Positions 16,186 to 25,397 of a stretch of 64,000 nt of DNA are shown in pieces (position 1 is the stretch's first letter; every line of letters starts with the position of its first letter). A program made the position numbers and the translations under genes. A model generated the notes under the pieces. The model searched no databases, was not told the origin of the DNA, and saw only the letters and a program-made list of their open reading frames with translations. The stretch is from Anoxybacillus amylolyticus (lineage in GTDB: Bacteria; Bacillota; Bacilli; Bacillales; Anoxybacillaceae), in contig NZ_CP015438.1 of NCBI RefSeq assembly GCF_001634285.1, forward strand, positions 2,430,001-2,494,000, read 5' to 3'.

Positions 16186-16544
16186 AACATAAGCTCCTTG
16201 TCATCCCAGGCATGTTGATTAACCATTAAAAAACAGTTGATTTCTCCTTATTCCTAGCTTTTCTGCCGTAGTCGGCAAGCGGTTCGCTTGCCGGCTGGGA
16301 GTATTACCATGCCCTCCTCGAACAATGAACGCTTTGCGGACAAATGACATTTATCCGCCGGCGTTCTTGTTCGAGAGAAGAGGCAAAAAAGCTTGTGTTT
16401 AGCTATATAATTGTTTGTTTTTAGTAAAATAATCGATAATGAACAATCGTGATGTCATCCATTTCCTTGAATACAATAATGAATAATCGACACTCGTGTT
16501 TTAATGCAATCGTTCTAATTATTTTTCTTGTACTATAAACAAAA
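16186..16544. other. Intergenic region between yqjA and artM
   Basis: Apart from the structured element at 16257-16392 there is no gene here. The stretch 16393-16544 is A+T-rich with no open frame worth calling. The yqjA promoter must lie within or near the structured element. Confidence 0.5.
16257..16392. repeat. Four-arm structured element, copy A
   Basis: An outer stem GCTTTTCTGCC (16257-16267) pairs with GGCAAAAAAGC (16382-16392), one mismatch. Inside are a perfect hairpin CGGCAAGC/GCTTGCCG (16273-16293), a weak GGAG/CTCC arm, and a long interrupted hairpin 16317-16375 (CTCGAACAA.GAACGC...GCGTTC.TTGTTCGAG). The other copy at 25038-25173 has the same arms, on the opposite strand, and exactly the same total length. 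Confidence 0.7.
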
Positions 16545-16576
16545 TAAAAAGGTGATCTTCGACCACCTTTTTATTA
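16545..16576 (-). terminator. Intrinsic terminator of artPQM
   Basis: AAAGGTGGTC and GATCACCTTT pair around GAA on the minus strand and are followed by TTTATTTTG. It follows the artM stop immediately. Confidence 0.88.
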
Positions 16577-17296
16577 TAACATTTTTTCAAGAAATTCCTG
16601 CGCCCGTTTGCTTTTCGGTGATGCAAAAAATTCACTCGGCGGCGCATCTTCAACAAGTTGTCCGCCATCTAAAAAGAGCACTCGGTCAGCCACCTCTCGA
16701 GCAAATCCCATTTCATGTGTCACAATCGCCATTGTCATCCCTGTATGAGCAAGAGATTTCATGACTTCTAATACTTCTTTCACCATTTCCGGATCAAGCG
16801 CCGAGGTCGGCTCATCAAACAACATTACTTCAGGCGACATCGCAAGCGCACGAGCAATGGCAACACGTTGTTTTTGACCACCTGACAATCGGCCAGGATA
16901 TTCATTCGCTTTTTCCGCTAAACCAACTTTGCGCAACAATTCCATCCCTTTTGCTTCCGCCTCTTGTTTCGCTACCCCTTTTACTTTCATCGGAGCGTAC
17001 ATTAAATTTTCCAACACGGTCATATGAGGGAATAAATGGAAATGTTGAAACACCATCCCGACATTTTGTCGCACTTTCATAATATCCGTTTTGCGATCGG
17101 TGATCTCTTGACCACCAATCCAAATCTTCCCTTTCGTCGGCTCTTCCAGTAAGTTCATACAACGAAGAAATGTTGATTTTCCCGACCCTGAAGGACCGAT
17201 AATGGCAACGACTTCACCTTGTGCGATCGTTGTCGTGATACCTTTAAGTACCTCAAGCTTACCAAATGATTTATGAAGATCGACTACTTTAATCAC
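16574..17296 (-). CDS. artM: Amino acid ABC transporter ATP-binding protein ArtM
   Basis: A 240-residue polar amino acid ABC ATPase that drives uptake through ArtQ. Walker [10 protein letters not shown] is near residue 33, the Q-loop is in [13 protein letters not shown], the ABC signature is LSGGQKQRV near residue 136, Walker B is [11 protein letters not shown] near residue 156 and the switch histidine is in VTHEM near residue 191. The GTG start overlaps the artQ stop by 8 bases, showing a coupled operon. B. subtilis orthologue: yqiZ, arginine transport. Confidence 0.93.
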   Translation of the reverse strand: MIKVVDLHKSFGKLEVLKGITTTIAQGEVVAIIGPSGSGKSTFLRCMNLLEEPTKGKIWIGGQEITDRKTDIMKVRQNVGMVFQHFHLFPHMTVLENLMYAPMKVKGVAKQEAEAKGMELLRKVGLAEKANEYPGRLSGGQKQRVAIARALAMSPEVMLFDEPTSALDPEMVKEVLEVMKSLAHTGMTMAIVTHEMGFAREVADRVLFLDGGQLVEDAPPSEFFASPKSKRAQEFLEKML

Positions 17297-17948
17297 TTTT
17301 TCTCATTCTCCCTTCAACCGCTTTGCCAAGCAGCGTGAGGATCATTACTAAAACATAATAAATCAATCCAGCGACAAGCAACGGCTCAAAAAACGCGTAT
17401 TTTTGACCACCAACAATATAGGCGCGCCGCATAATGTCAGTTGCTCCAATGACAGTGACGACAGCCGATTCCTTTGTTAATGTAATAAATTCATTCATTA
17501 ATGCTGGTAGAATGTTTTTAAGTGCCTGTGGCAAAATAATATCTAGCATCATCCGTCGATATGGAACACCAAGAGCCATTGCCGCTTCCCGTTGTCCTTT
17601 ATCAACCGCTAAAATTCCTGCGCGGATAATTTCAGAAATATACGCAGCAGAGTTTAAACCAAACGCAATAACCGCAGCTGGAAACGCCTCAATTTCAAAG
17701 CCGATGATTTGCGGCAAGCCGAAGTAAATAATCATGAGCTGCAGGACAAGCGGGGTGCCGCGAAACACAGACGTATACGCGTCAGCAAGCCACGTCAACA
17801 GCTTGATTCGTCCAATCTTAAACAACGCCAAAATAATACCAAGCACAAAACCTAACAAGGCGGCGAATGCGACGATTTTCAAAGTGACAGTAATGCCTTG
17901 CAAGATGTACGGTATCGATGGCACGATTTGCGAGAAATTAAGATTCAC
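17289..17948 (-). CDS. artQ: Amino acid ABC transporter permease ArtQ
   Basis: A 219-residue His/Glu/Gln/Arg-type permease with five hydrophobic segments. The EAA loop contacting the ATPase is [27 protein letters not shown] (about residues 118-144). [17 protein letters not shown] near residue 62 is a family hallmark. The start is GTG with a weak ribosome binding site (GGACGG). It lies about 100 bases downstream of artP. Confidence 0.93.
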   Translation of the reverse strand: MNLNFSQIVPSIPYILQGITVTLKIVAFAALLGFVLGIILALFKIGRIKLLTWLADAYTSVFRGTPLVLQLMIIYFGLPQIIGFEIEAFPAAVIAFGLNSAAYISEIIRAGILAVDKGQREAAMALGVPYRRMMLDIILPQALKNILPALMNEFITLTKESAVVTVIGATDIMRRAYIVGGQKYAFFEPLLVAGLIYYVLVMILTLLGKAVEGRMRKSD

Positions 17949-18051
17949 GCGAAAAACCGTCCTTCCCTCATATAATCAAAAAGAGTCTGACTCAACGCGC
18001 CTCTCACACGGTTTTGCCGCGGTACGAAACGCGTTTTGAGCCATCCTCACA

Positions 18052-18840
18052 TTATTGTTGGTCAAACCATTTTTTGATCAGCTTGTCCACTTCACCGTTT
18101 TTCATTTTTTCCTTCAATACTTTGTTGAATTCCGCTGTCAGCTTGCTTCCTTTCGGGAATGCGATCGCGGAACCGGCTTCTTCTTCGTTTGTCGGAATCG
18201 TTGTTCCTTCTAACTTTCCGCCGCTATTTTTAATATAACCTTTTGCAACCGTGTCCTCGATAATCGCTGCATCGAAGCGACCAGCTTGAATTTCTTGGAT
18301 GAGCTCTGGAATACGGTTGCGGCTTTCAAGCTTCATATGAATCGTTTTCGAAAGCTTCTGTGCTTCTCCTTCTTGAATCGAACCCGTTTGTACACCGACC
18401 GTTTTCCCTTTTAAATCTTTAACGGTTTTAATACCGCTTCCTTTTTTCGTCACAATCATATTTCTTGCAACATAGTACACATCAGAAAAATCGACGTTTT
18501 TCTTGCGTTCTTTTGTCGGTGTCATCCCAGCCAACACGAAATCTACTTTTCCAGATTGCAGCGCCGGAATCAACCCGCTAAAATCCATATCCACGATTTC
18601 AAATTTGTAGCCAAGTTCGTCGGCAATCATTTTCGCTAAATCAACATCGAATCCTATAATTTCATCACCTTTGGCTGTGTCTATATACTCAAACGGAGCA
18701 TAGTCAGCCGATGTTCCCATTTTTAGTACTTTCTTTTCTTCACTGGCTTGCTTTCCTGTCTTTTCTTTCGATGTACCGCACGCAGATAGCAAGCCAATTA
18801 ATAAAATGCTAGATACCAATAACATAACCCATTTTTTCAC
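18052..18840 (-). CDS. artP: Amino acid ABC transporter substrate-binding lipoprotein ArtP
   Basis: A 262-residue extracellular solute-binding protein of family 3. The lipoprotein signal has the lipobox LLSACG with the lipidated Cys21. The mature part shows the family signature GFDVDLAKMIADELGY near residue 68 and the DFVLAGMTPTKERK hinge region near residue 105. The start is GTG, preceded by AGGGGG. By orthology with B. subtilis ArtP the likely ligand is arginine; this is not provable from the sequence. A candidate ARG box upstream agrees. Confidence 0.92.
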   Translation of the reverse strand: MKKWVMLLVSSILLIGLLSACGTSKEKTGKQASEEKKVLKMGTSADYAPFEYIDTAKGDEIIGFDVDLAKMIADELGYKFEIVDMDFSGLIPALQSGKVDFVLAGMTPTKERKKNVDFSDVYYVARNMIVTKKGSGIKTVKDLKGKTVGVQTGSIQEGEAQKLSKTIHMKLESRNRIPELIQEIQAGRFDAAIIEDTVAKGYIKNSGGKLEGTTIPTNEEEAGSAIAFPKGSKLTAEFNKVLKEKMKNGEVDKLIKKWFDQQ

Positions 18841-18907
18841 AAAAGAATCCCCCTTTTTTCTCTAAAAATTTTAAAAAGTTTTAATAATATTATGAGATAA
18901 GTTTTTT

Positions 18908-18921
18908 ATGATTGCAATCAT
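18908..18921 (-). promoter_or_regulatory. Perfect 14-bp palindrome in the artP leader
   Basis: ATGATTGCAATCAT is its own reverse complement and lies about 70 bases upstream of the artP start, downstream of the candidate promoter. It may be an operator, but the binding protein is unknown. Confidence 0.4.
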
Positions 18922-18928
18922 TTTTCAA

Positions 18929-18946
18929 AATGAATATAAATGAAAC
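18929..18946. promoter_or_regulatory. Candidate AhrC/ArgR box of artPQM
   Basis: AATGAATATAAATGAAAC agrees with the Bacillus ARG box (CATGAATAAAAATKCAAK) at about 14 of 18 positions. It lies directly downstream of a TTGCAT-N18-TATTAT promoter match on the minus strand (-10 at 18959-18954). Arginine-responsive control by AhrC, also encoded in this window, would be expected. Confidence 0.45.
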
Positions 18947-19017
18947 AATTTGTATAATAACACACTCGTTAATAATTATGCAATTACTTTTTTAAATATA
19001 ATTTTCACGTTATAAAA

Positions 19018-19055
19018 ATAAAAGGATCTGCTCTTTCGAAAAGAAACAGATCCTT
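19018..19055 (-). terminator. Intrinsic terminator of brxB
   Basis: AAGGATCTG and CAGATCCTT pair on the minus strand with inner pairing of TTTCTTTTCGAAAGAG, followed by TTATTTTTATAA. Confidence 0.88.
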
Positions 19056-19062
19056 CAGTTAT

Positions 19063-19494
19063 TTACACCTCATCGCAATATTGCTCAAACGCTGCTTGCA
19101 ATTTTTGAATGACAGCGACCGGCTCATGCCCTTCGATTTCGTGGCGCGGAATCATCGTGCAAAGCTTTCCGTCCTTTAGCAGCGCGAACGACGGCGAAGA
19201 CGGTGGATGCCCGTCAAAATATTCTCTTGCTCTTGCCGTTGCTTCTTTGTCTTGACCAGCAAATACCGTTACTAAATAATCGGGGCGCTTATCGTAATGA
19301 ATCGCATGTGCTGCCGCAGGGCGCGCAATGCCGCCGGCGCAGCCACAAACAGAGTTAATCATTACTAACGTTGTTCCTTTGCGCGCAAACGCTTGATCGA
19401 CGTCTTTGGGTGTGCGCAACTCTTCATAGCCTGCCGCTACGATCTCGCGGCGCGCCTGTTCGACGATGTCGTTAAAAAGTTGAAACTGAAACAC
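19063..19494 (-). CDS. brxB: Bacilliredoxin BrxB
   Basis: A 143-residue thioredoxin-like protein of the DUF1094/bacilliredoxin family, which removes bacillithiol from oxidised protein cysteines. The active site is the unusual CGC motif: VCGCAGG with C50 and C52, and ARPAA after it. The start is GTG with GGAGGGA upstream. It corresponds to B. subtilis YqiW and keeps its position next to artPQM. It is transcribed apart from meaB, which lies upstream on the same strand. Confidence 0.92.
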   Translation of the reverse strand: MFQFQLFNDIVEQARREIVAAGYEELRTPKDVDQAFARKGTTLVMINSVCGCAGGIARPAAAHAIHYDKRPDYLVTVFAGQDKEATARAREYFDGHPPSSPSFALLKDGKLCTMIPRHEIEGHEPVAVIQKLQAAFEQYCDEV

Positions 19495-19533
19495 ATTATC
19501 CCTCCTTTCCTTCTATCGTACCACATTTTTTCG

Positions 19534-20637
19534 TTATTCCCTACTCTCATATGCTGCAATGAGTTCTTGCACTGCTTGTGTGACCGCTTTCGTTCCCGAC
19601 ATGACGTGGTTTTCGATAATCGGCAATTTTTCTCTCACACGCGGATTGGCGAAAAAGCTTGTTTCTAAATAGTCTTTAATCATCGCATATACCCAATCTT
19701 TTAGTTGATGGCGGCGACGTGTGTCAAATACGCCCGATTGTTTCGTTACAGCGACAAACGTTTCAACGACGCGCCAAACGTCCTCAATTCCTTCACCGTA
19801 AAGCGCTGAGCACGTATACGCCTTCGTTTCCCATCCTGGCGTTGCCGGACGCAAGTAATGGAGAAATTGGTTATATTCTTCTTTTGCCGCCAACGCTTTT
19901 GGTTTGTTATCCCCGTCCGCTTTATTAATGACGACCGCATCGACAAGCTCCATAATTCCTTTTTTCATTCCTTGCAGTTCATCGCCTGCTCCTGTAAGTG
20001 CCAAAAGCATAAAGAAATCAACCATCCCGCGCACAACGAACTCACTTTGTCCAACTCCAACCGTTTCGACTAAAATGACGTCATAGCCAGCCGCTTCGCA
20101 TAAAAGCATCGTTTCCCGCGTTTTCCGATGCACGCCGCCAAGCGTTCCGCCCGATGGCGACGGACGGATAAAGGCGCGCGGATGTCGGGCTAAGTTTTCC
20201 ATTCGTGTTTTATCGCCAAGAATGCTGCCGCCAGTTATTGAGCTGCTCGGATCGACGGCTAATACCGCGACCCGATGCCCTTGTTCACATAAAAACTGTC
20301 CGAACGCTTCAATAAACGTACTCTTCCCTGCCCCTGGTACACCGGTAATGCCGATGCGAACCGATTTTCCGACATAAGGGAGCAATTCATTTAAAATTTG
20401 TTGTGCCGTTTCCATATGTTTCGCCGCATTGCTTTCGACAAGGGTAATCGCTTGCGCTAAAATCGTGCGGTCATTGTTACGTACCCCTTCGACATACTCA
20501 GCGACTGAACGCTCTTTTCGCTTCACAAAGCGTGGAGACGCTTTTGGCGCTATTTCGCTTCCTTTAACGTACGCGGTCGCAAACTCATCCGCCCGCTCAT
20601 TAGGCGCCCATTCTGGTCGGGATGTATGTTCATTCAT
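19534..20637 (-). CDS. meaB: Methylmalonyl-CoA mutase-associated GTPase MeaB
   Basis: A 367-residue G3E-family GTPase that guards cobalamin loading and reactivation of methylmalonyl-CoA mutase. The P-loop is GVPGAGKST (residues 99-107), followed by [14 protein letters not shown] (switch region) and NKADGDN (guanine recognition, about residue 237). The extended N- and C-terminal arms of the MeaB subfamily are present. The ATG overlaps the mutB stop (ATGA), showing tight coupling, and it ends the mut operon. Confidence 0.94.
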   Translation of the reverse strand: MNEHTSRPEWAPNERADEFATAYVKGSEIAPKASPRFVKRKERSVAEYVEGVRNNDRTILAQAITLVESNAAKHMETAQQILNELLPYVGKSVRIGITGVPGAGKSTFIEAFGQFLCEQGHRVAVLAVDPSSSITGGSILGDKTRMENLARHPRAFIRPSPSGGTLGGVHRKTRETMLLCEAAGYDVILVETVGVGQSEFVVRGMVDFFMLLALTGAGDELQGMKKGIMELVDAVVINKADGDNKPKALAAKEEYNQFLHYLRPATPGWETKAYTCSALYGEGIEDVWRVVETFVAVTKQSGVFDTRRRHQLKDWVYAMIKDYLETSFFANPRVREKLPIIENHVMSGTKAVTQAVQELIAAYESRE

Positions 20638-22829
20638 TGCTCCACTTCCTCATAACCGAGCCGCTTGTAAATTTCCCGCAATACTTTTTCAGCAGCAGTC
20701 GGAATAATCGTCCCTGGACCGAAAATGGCGGCAGCGCCATGTTCGTATAAAAACTCATAATCTTGCGGCGGAATGACGCCCCCGACGACGACTAAAATGT
20801 CTTCGCGCCCTAATTTGCGCAATTCTTCAACAAGCTGCGGCAACAACGTTTTATGCCCTGCCGCAAGCGAACTCATACCGACGACGTGTACATCGTTTTC
20901 AACCGCTTGCCGCGCCGTTTCTTCTGGCGTTTGAAAAAGCGGTCCGATATCGACGTCAAAACCTAAATCGGCAAATGCGGTCGCAATGACTTTCGCGCCG
21001 CGGTCGTGCCCGTCTTGCCCCATTTTAGCGATCATAATGCGCGGTCTACGCCCTTCGAGTTCATAAAACTCGTCCGTCATTTTTTTCACGCGCGCAATTT
21101 CTTCTTCGTTCGTAAATTCCGCGCTGTAAACACCGCTAATCGAGCGGATGACGGCTTTATGGCGCTTCGCTACTTTTTCAATTGCATACGAAATTTCACC
21201 TAACGTCGCACGTGCACGAGCAGCTTCTACCGCCAATTCCAACAAATTTCCTTCGCCTGTTTCCGTCGCTTTTGTAATCGCATCTAACGCGCGCTGGACA
21301 CGCTCTTCGTCGCGAGAAGCTCGCAATTGTTTTAGTTTTTCGATTTGCCGCTCTCTAACAGCCGTATTATCAACTTCTAAAATGTCAATCGGTACTTCTT
21401 TTTCCGGACGGTATTTGTTCACGCCAATAATCGTTTCCGCCCCAGAATCAATTTTTGCCTGCCGTCTTGCCGCTGCTTCTTCAATGCGCATTTTTGGAAG
21501 CCCTGTGTCAATCGCTTTCGCCATCCCACCTAAGTTTTCAACTTCTTCAATATGCTTCCACGCACGCTTCATGAGTTCGTTCGTCAACGTTTCAACGTAA
21601 TACGAACCTGCCCAAGGATCAATGACGCGGCAAATACCTGTTTCTTCTTGCAAATAAAGCTGTGTATTGCGAGCGATGCGCGCCGAAAAATCAGTCGGTA
21701 GGGCAATTGCTTCATCAAGCGCGTTCGTATGGAGCGACTGCGTATGCCCCATCGCCGCTGCGTGTGCTTCAATCAACGTGCGAACCACATTGTTGAACGG
21801 GTCTTGTTCGGTTAAACTCCAGCCCGATGTTTGCGAATGTGTTCGCAGTGCTAACGACTTCGGATTTCTCGGGTTAAATGTTTTCATCATTTTCGCCCAA
21901 ATCACGCGCGCCGCACGCATTTTTGCCACTTCCATAAAATAGTTCATGCCAATCGCCCAGAAAAACGACAAACGCGGTGCGAACGAATCGATATCAATTC
22001 CTGCTTTTAAACCTGTGCGCACATATTCGAGCCCGTCCGCAAGCGTATATGCAAGTTCAATATCCGCTGGCGCACCTGCTTCCTGCATATGGTAGCCAGA
22101 AATGCTAATGCTGTTAAATCTCGGCATATATTTTGCGGTATAGGCAAAAATGTCGGCGATAATGCGCATCGACGTTTCTGGTGGGTAAATGTACGTATTG
22201 CGCACCATATACTCTTTTAAAATGTCGTTTTGAATCGTCCCCGATAGCTTATCTTGCGTGACGCCTTGTTCTTCCGCCGTCACGATATAAAACGCCATAA
22301 TCGGTAGTACGGCACCGTTCATTGTCATCGATACCGACATTTGGTCAAGCGGAATGCCGTCAAACAAAATTTTCATATCTAAAATCGAATCGATTGCTAC
22401 CCCTGCTTTTCCGACATCGCCGACGACACGCGGATGATCGGAATCATAGCCACGATGCGTCGCAAGGTCAAACGCAACCGACAGGCCTTTTTGCCCCATT
22501 GCTAAATTGCGGCGGTAAAAAGCGTTGCTTTCTTCTGCCGTCGAAAAGCCTGCATATTGGCGAATCGTCCATGGACGGTTGATGTACATCGATGGATACG
22601 GTCCGCGCAAATATGGTGGAATGCCTGGCATGTAATCTAAGAAATCCAACCCTTCCATGTCCTTGTTTGTATAAAGCGGCTTCACCGCAATTTGTTCGTT
22701 CGTTTGAAACAGCAAATCGTCAAGCGACGACTGCAACTTTTGCTCAATCGCCTGCTTCCATTCTTGTTCGCTCGTTTGCGCGCCCAGTATGTGTAGCGAA
22801 ACGTTCGTAAAGTCGACCTTTTTACTCAT
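20634..22829 (-). CDS. mutB: Methylmalonyl-CoA mutase, large (catalytic) subunit
   Basis: This 731-residue adenosylcobalamin enzyme converts (R)-methylmalonyl-CoA to succinyl-CoA. The N-terminal barrel contains [21 protein letters not shown] and, further on, [24 protein letters not shown]. The C-terminal B12 domain has [11 protein letters not shown] near residue 605 (DxHxxG, lower axial histidine), then SSLAAGH and VVGGVIP. I start it at the ATG giving MSKKVDF, one codon after a TTG; it overlaps the small subunit gene by 8 bases. It is fully intact. Confidence 0.95.
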   Translation of the reverse strand: MSKKVDFTNVSLHILGAQTSEQEWKQAIEQKLQSSLDDLLFQTNEQIAVKPLYTNKDMEGLDFLDYMPGIPPYLRGPYPSMYINRPWTIRQYAGFSTAEESNAFYRRNLAMGQKGLSVAFDLATHRGYDSDHPRVVGDVGKAGVAIDSILDMKILFDGIPLDQMSVSMTMNGAVLPIMAFYIVTAEEQGVTQDKLSGTIQNDILKEYMVRNTYIYPPETSMRIIADIFAYTAKYMPRFNSISISGYHMQEAGAPADIELAYTLADGLEYVRTGLKAGIDIDSFAPRLSFFWAIGMNYFMEVAKMRAARVIWAKMMKTFNPRNPKSLALRTHSQTSGWSLTEQDPFNNVVRTLIEAHAAAMGHTQSLHTNALDEAIALPTDFSARIARNTQLYLQEETGICRVIDPWAGSYYVETLTNELMKRAWKHIEEVENLGGMAKAIDTGLPKMRIEEAAARRQAKIDSGAETIIGVNKYRPEKEVPIDILEVDNTAVRERQIEKLKQLRASRDEERVQRALDAITKATETGEGNLLELAVEAARARATLGEISYAIEKVAKRHKAVIRSISGVYSAEFTNEEEIARVKKMTDEFYELEGRRPRIMIAKMGQDGHDRGAKVIATAFADLGFDVDIGPLFQTPEETARQAVENDVHVVGMSSLAAGHKTLLPQLVEELRKLGREDILVVVGGVIPPQDYEFLYEHGAAAIFGPGTIIPTAAEKVLREIYKRLGYEEVEQ

Positions 22830-24861
22830 CAAGAGCCACCCCCATCTCGTTCATAACCGTGACAAGCGTTTCGTAACAGTTGGAACCGATATGAATAAAC
22901 CCGTCCACTCCCGCTTGAACAAACGTTTCTTCCACATGCGGCTCTTGCTTTCCTGCGACGTACAACTTTACATGCGGAGCCGCTTTTTTCAGCTCAGCGG
23001 CAATCGTCGGAACGGCATCAACATAGCTTTCGTCTGTGCCGCATACGACATAATGCGACTCTCCTAGCGCCAGCGCTCCTGCAACCGCTTCTTCCGTCGA
23101 CATGGATCCGTCATTTTTCACAACAGCAAAACCGCCCGCTTCAAAAAATCCAGTAATGAAATCGGCTCTTGCTTTATGGTTCGGAATCGTTCCGAGGTTG
23201 ATGAGCGCCACAGTCGGACGGCGTCCCGTCTTTTCAAGGCAGACTTCCGCCGCTTGCCGCAACTGTTCAAACGGCGCAGCAAGGCGCCATTGCCGAATTG
23301 ATTGAACAGCGATGGAAGAATCGTTTCCTTTCATTGCTTCCATTATTTCTTGAGCGGTTGCTCGATTCGCTGCCGCATATAAAGCCGTTTCGAGCCATTT
23401 TTTCTCGCTGAACCCCGCTTTAAGCTCGGCGATTCGCTCCTCGTCGAGCGATTGCTCGCTAGACGTGCGCGCAATCCCATTTGTCCGCTTCACGGACGTT
23501 TCGGCTACATTCGCATAAAAGTTCGTGCCCACGATTTTTTCTTTGCGCGTTTTCACATGATGCTCGCGTTGTTTCGCCACTTTCTCTACTTCCGCTTGCA
23601 CAAATCCTTCCTCGAGCGCTTTTGCCATGCCGCCCTTCGCATCAATTTGCTGGAATAGCTGCCACGCTTGCTCAGCCACTTGCGCCGTCAATGTTTCTAC
23701 ATAGTAGGAGCCCCCAGCCGGATCAATCACTTTGCCCATATGCGCTTCTTCGCGCAAAATGAGCTGCGTATTGCGGGCGATTCGTCTTGAAAACTCGTCC
23801 GCTGGCTGAATCGCTTCATCAAACGGCGAAACGTGCAAGCTGTCCGCGCCGCCGACGACTGCGGCAAACGCTTCGCCGGTCGCGCGCAACATGTTCACAT
23901 ACGGGTCATACACCGTTTTGGTAAAATAAGACGTGCGCGCGTGAACGTTCAGCTTTTTCGCCTCTTCGCTGCCGCCGAACGCTTCGATAATATTCGCCCA
24001 AATGAGGCGTGCGGCGCGAAGCTTCGCAATCTCCATAAAGAAATTCGCGCCAATCGCAAACGAAAAGCTGATGCGCGTTGCTGCCTCATCAACCGACAAC
24101 CCGCGCTGGAGAGATTCATTCATATATTCAACCGCTGTCGCAAAGGCAAACGCCAATTCTTGCACCGCATTCGCTCCGCCGTGATGGTACGGCTCGCCGT
24201 GAACGATGATCGTTCTGACGTTCGGCATATGTTCTCTCGCCCACTTCGTCACATCTGCCATCACGTCGTATAGATTCTCTAGTGATGCCGGAAGCTCGCC
24301 GTTTTGTACAAGCAAAGCGAGCGGATCCATCCCAACCGTGCCGCGCAGCGCATCGACTGGTAGTTGCTCCTTCTGCAAATAAGCAGTAAACAGCGCTAAA
24401 AACGGCAAAGAACTTGCCCCCGCATCGACGCGAAGCGAATAGCGTTCAAGCGGAATGCCAGAAAACATCGTTTCTACATCTTCAAGCGTTGTCACGGAAA
24501 AGCCGAGACGGTCGAGTACAAAATGGATTTCCGTCTGTCCTCTCGCGATGTCGTGTTTTGCAATTTCGTTCCATTCTTGCGGGCTTGACGCAGATAGTTC
24601 TTGGCTGACCGCCCAAGGCTTTTGGACATATCCGTCCGGTTCCGTTCCGCGCACATACCCGCTAAACCCAGGGTATTGTTCAATTGAAAGCGATTGCAGA
24701 TCGTGCCTTGTGTAAATCGGCTTGAGCTGCAATTGCTCATATGTCATCGAATATAGCTTTTCAATGGGCTTTCCTTTTAAAGACTTCTCAACTTCTTGTT
24801 TCCATTCCTCATAAGTTGGAACCGGAAACGCCCTATTTTTCATTGTGGAAATATCCGTCAC
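22822..24861 (-). CDS. mutA: Methylmalonyl-CoA mutase, small subunit
   Basis: A 679-residue homologue of the catalytic subunit that pairs with MutB. It has a barrel domain ([24 protein letters not shown]) and a C-terminal cobalamin-type fold, but no DxHxxG motif, so it does not bind B12, as is normal for the small subunit. The start is most likely GTG 24861 ([10 protein letters not shown]), with AGGGGAGGG upstream; two TTG codons precede it in frame. It is the first gene of the mutA-mutB-meaB operon. A catabolite-repression element lies just upstream. Confidence 0.93.
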   Translation of the reverse strand: MTDISTMKNRAFPVPTYEEWKQEVEKSLKGKPIEKLYSMTYEQLQLKPIYTRHDLQSLSIEQYPGFSGYVRGTEPDGYVQKPWAVSQELSASSPQEWNEIAKHDIARGQTEIHFVLDRLGFSVTTLEDVETMFSGIPLERYSLRVDAGASSLPFLALFTAYLQKEQLPVDALRGTVGMDPLALLVQNGELPASLENLYDVMADVTKWAREHMPNVRTIIVHGEPYHHGGANAVQELAFAFATAVEYMNESLQRGLSVDEAATRISFSFAIGANFFMEIAKLRAARLIWANIIEAFGGSEEAKKLNVHARTSYFTKTVYDPYVNMLRATGEAFAAVVGGADSLHVSPFDEAIQPADEFSRRIARNTQLILREEAHMGKVIDPAGGSYYVETLTAQVAEQAWQLFQQIDAKGGMAKALEEGFVQAEVEKVAKQREHHVKTRKEKIVGTNFYANVAETSVKRTNGIARTSSEQSLDEERIAELKAGFSEKKWLETALYAAANRATAQEIMEAMKGNDSSIAVQSIRQWRLAAPFEQLRQAAEVCLEKTGRRPTVALINLGTIPNHKARADFITGFFEAGGFAVVKNDGSMSTEEAVAGALALGESHYVVCGTDESYVDAVPTIAAELKKAAPHVKLYVAGKQEPHVEETFVQAGVDGFIHIGSNCYETLVTVMNEMGVALDE

Positions 24862-24897
24862 CAACAATCCCTCCCCTTTGTGCCTTACGTACTCACA

Positions 24898-24911
24898 AGA
24901 AAGCGTTTACT
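24898..24911. promoter_or_regulatory. Candidate cre (CcpA) site upstream of mutA
   Basis: AGAAAGCGTTTACT matches TGWAARCGYTWWCW at 13 of 14 positions, on either strand. It lies about 37 bases upstream of the mutA start, within the leader, a position for carbon catabolite repression. Confidence 0.6.
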
Positions 24912-25386
24912 TTTGAATTTTAAAAAAAGTGATATAATTTCATTTTAGTACATATAAACGCCCTGAGCAATGAACAAAACTTATTTCTCGTAGCCGTAAA
25001 AAGTGCACTATATAAATGCGCATTGAAGTGTTAACATTTTTCGACTGTCGGGCGACCGAACAACACCTCTCTTAGACAAATGAATTTGTCTGAGAAGGGG
25101 CTCGCTGTTCGGTTCTCCGTCACACGAACGCGTGACGCAGGCAAGCCTTTGGCTTGCCTCGGACAGTCGAAAACATAAATTAAACTCCCCAGTTGCATGT
25201 GTATAATGTTAATATAGTATACAAGTTCACATTCGCAAAGTCCTGCAGTAATATGTCAAGGTGAAAAATCATCGAAATTGGAAATTCATTTGTCCGATGA
25301 CCCGAAAAAAGGCAATACTAAAGAAGCCCAGTCTTGTCTTGTGTCATTAACTGGGTTTTGATACAAATTGAGTTAGATCGATACCC
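24912..25386. other. Intergenic region between mutA and the IS110 element
   Basis: It holds the mutA promoter region, structured element B (25038-25173), and a CCCAGT/ACTGGG hairpin at about 25329-25356 with T-rich flanks on both sides that could terminate transcription in either direction. No gene is visible. The downstream (right) boundary of the insertion element must lie somewhere here, but I cannot place it. Confidence 0.5.
25038..25173. repeat. Four-arm structured element, copy B
   Basis: A perfect 12-bp outer stem TTTTCGACTGTC (25038-25049) / GACAGTCGAAAA (25162-25173) encloses CCGAACA/TGTTCGG with an inner CTTAGACAAAT/ATTTGTCTGAG hairpin, a GTCAC/GTGAC hairpin, and GGCAAGCC/GGCTTGCC. 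Arm order and length equal copy A (16257-16392) read on the minus strand. Confidence 0.7.
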
Positions 25387-25397
25387 CTATCGATCTT
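25376..25397. repeat. Perfect palindrome at the 3' end of the IS110 transposase
   Basis: AGATCGATA and TATCGATCT form a 9-bp stem around CCCC, overlapping the last codons of the transposase. It has no U-tract and may be part of the element's right end or a recognition site. Confidence 0.45.

Noticed and set aside
16257-16392. Known riboswitch in the yqjA leader
   Set aside because: No match to remembered riboswitch cores, and the same layout recurs at 25038 with a different neighbour and orientation.
23833-24273. Long + strand frames across mutA and mutB
   Set aside because: They are antisense shadows of confirmed mutase genes with no ribosome binding sites.
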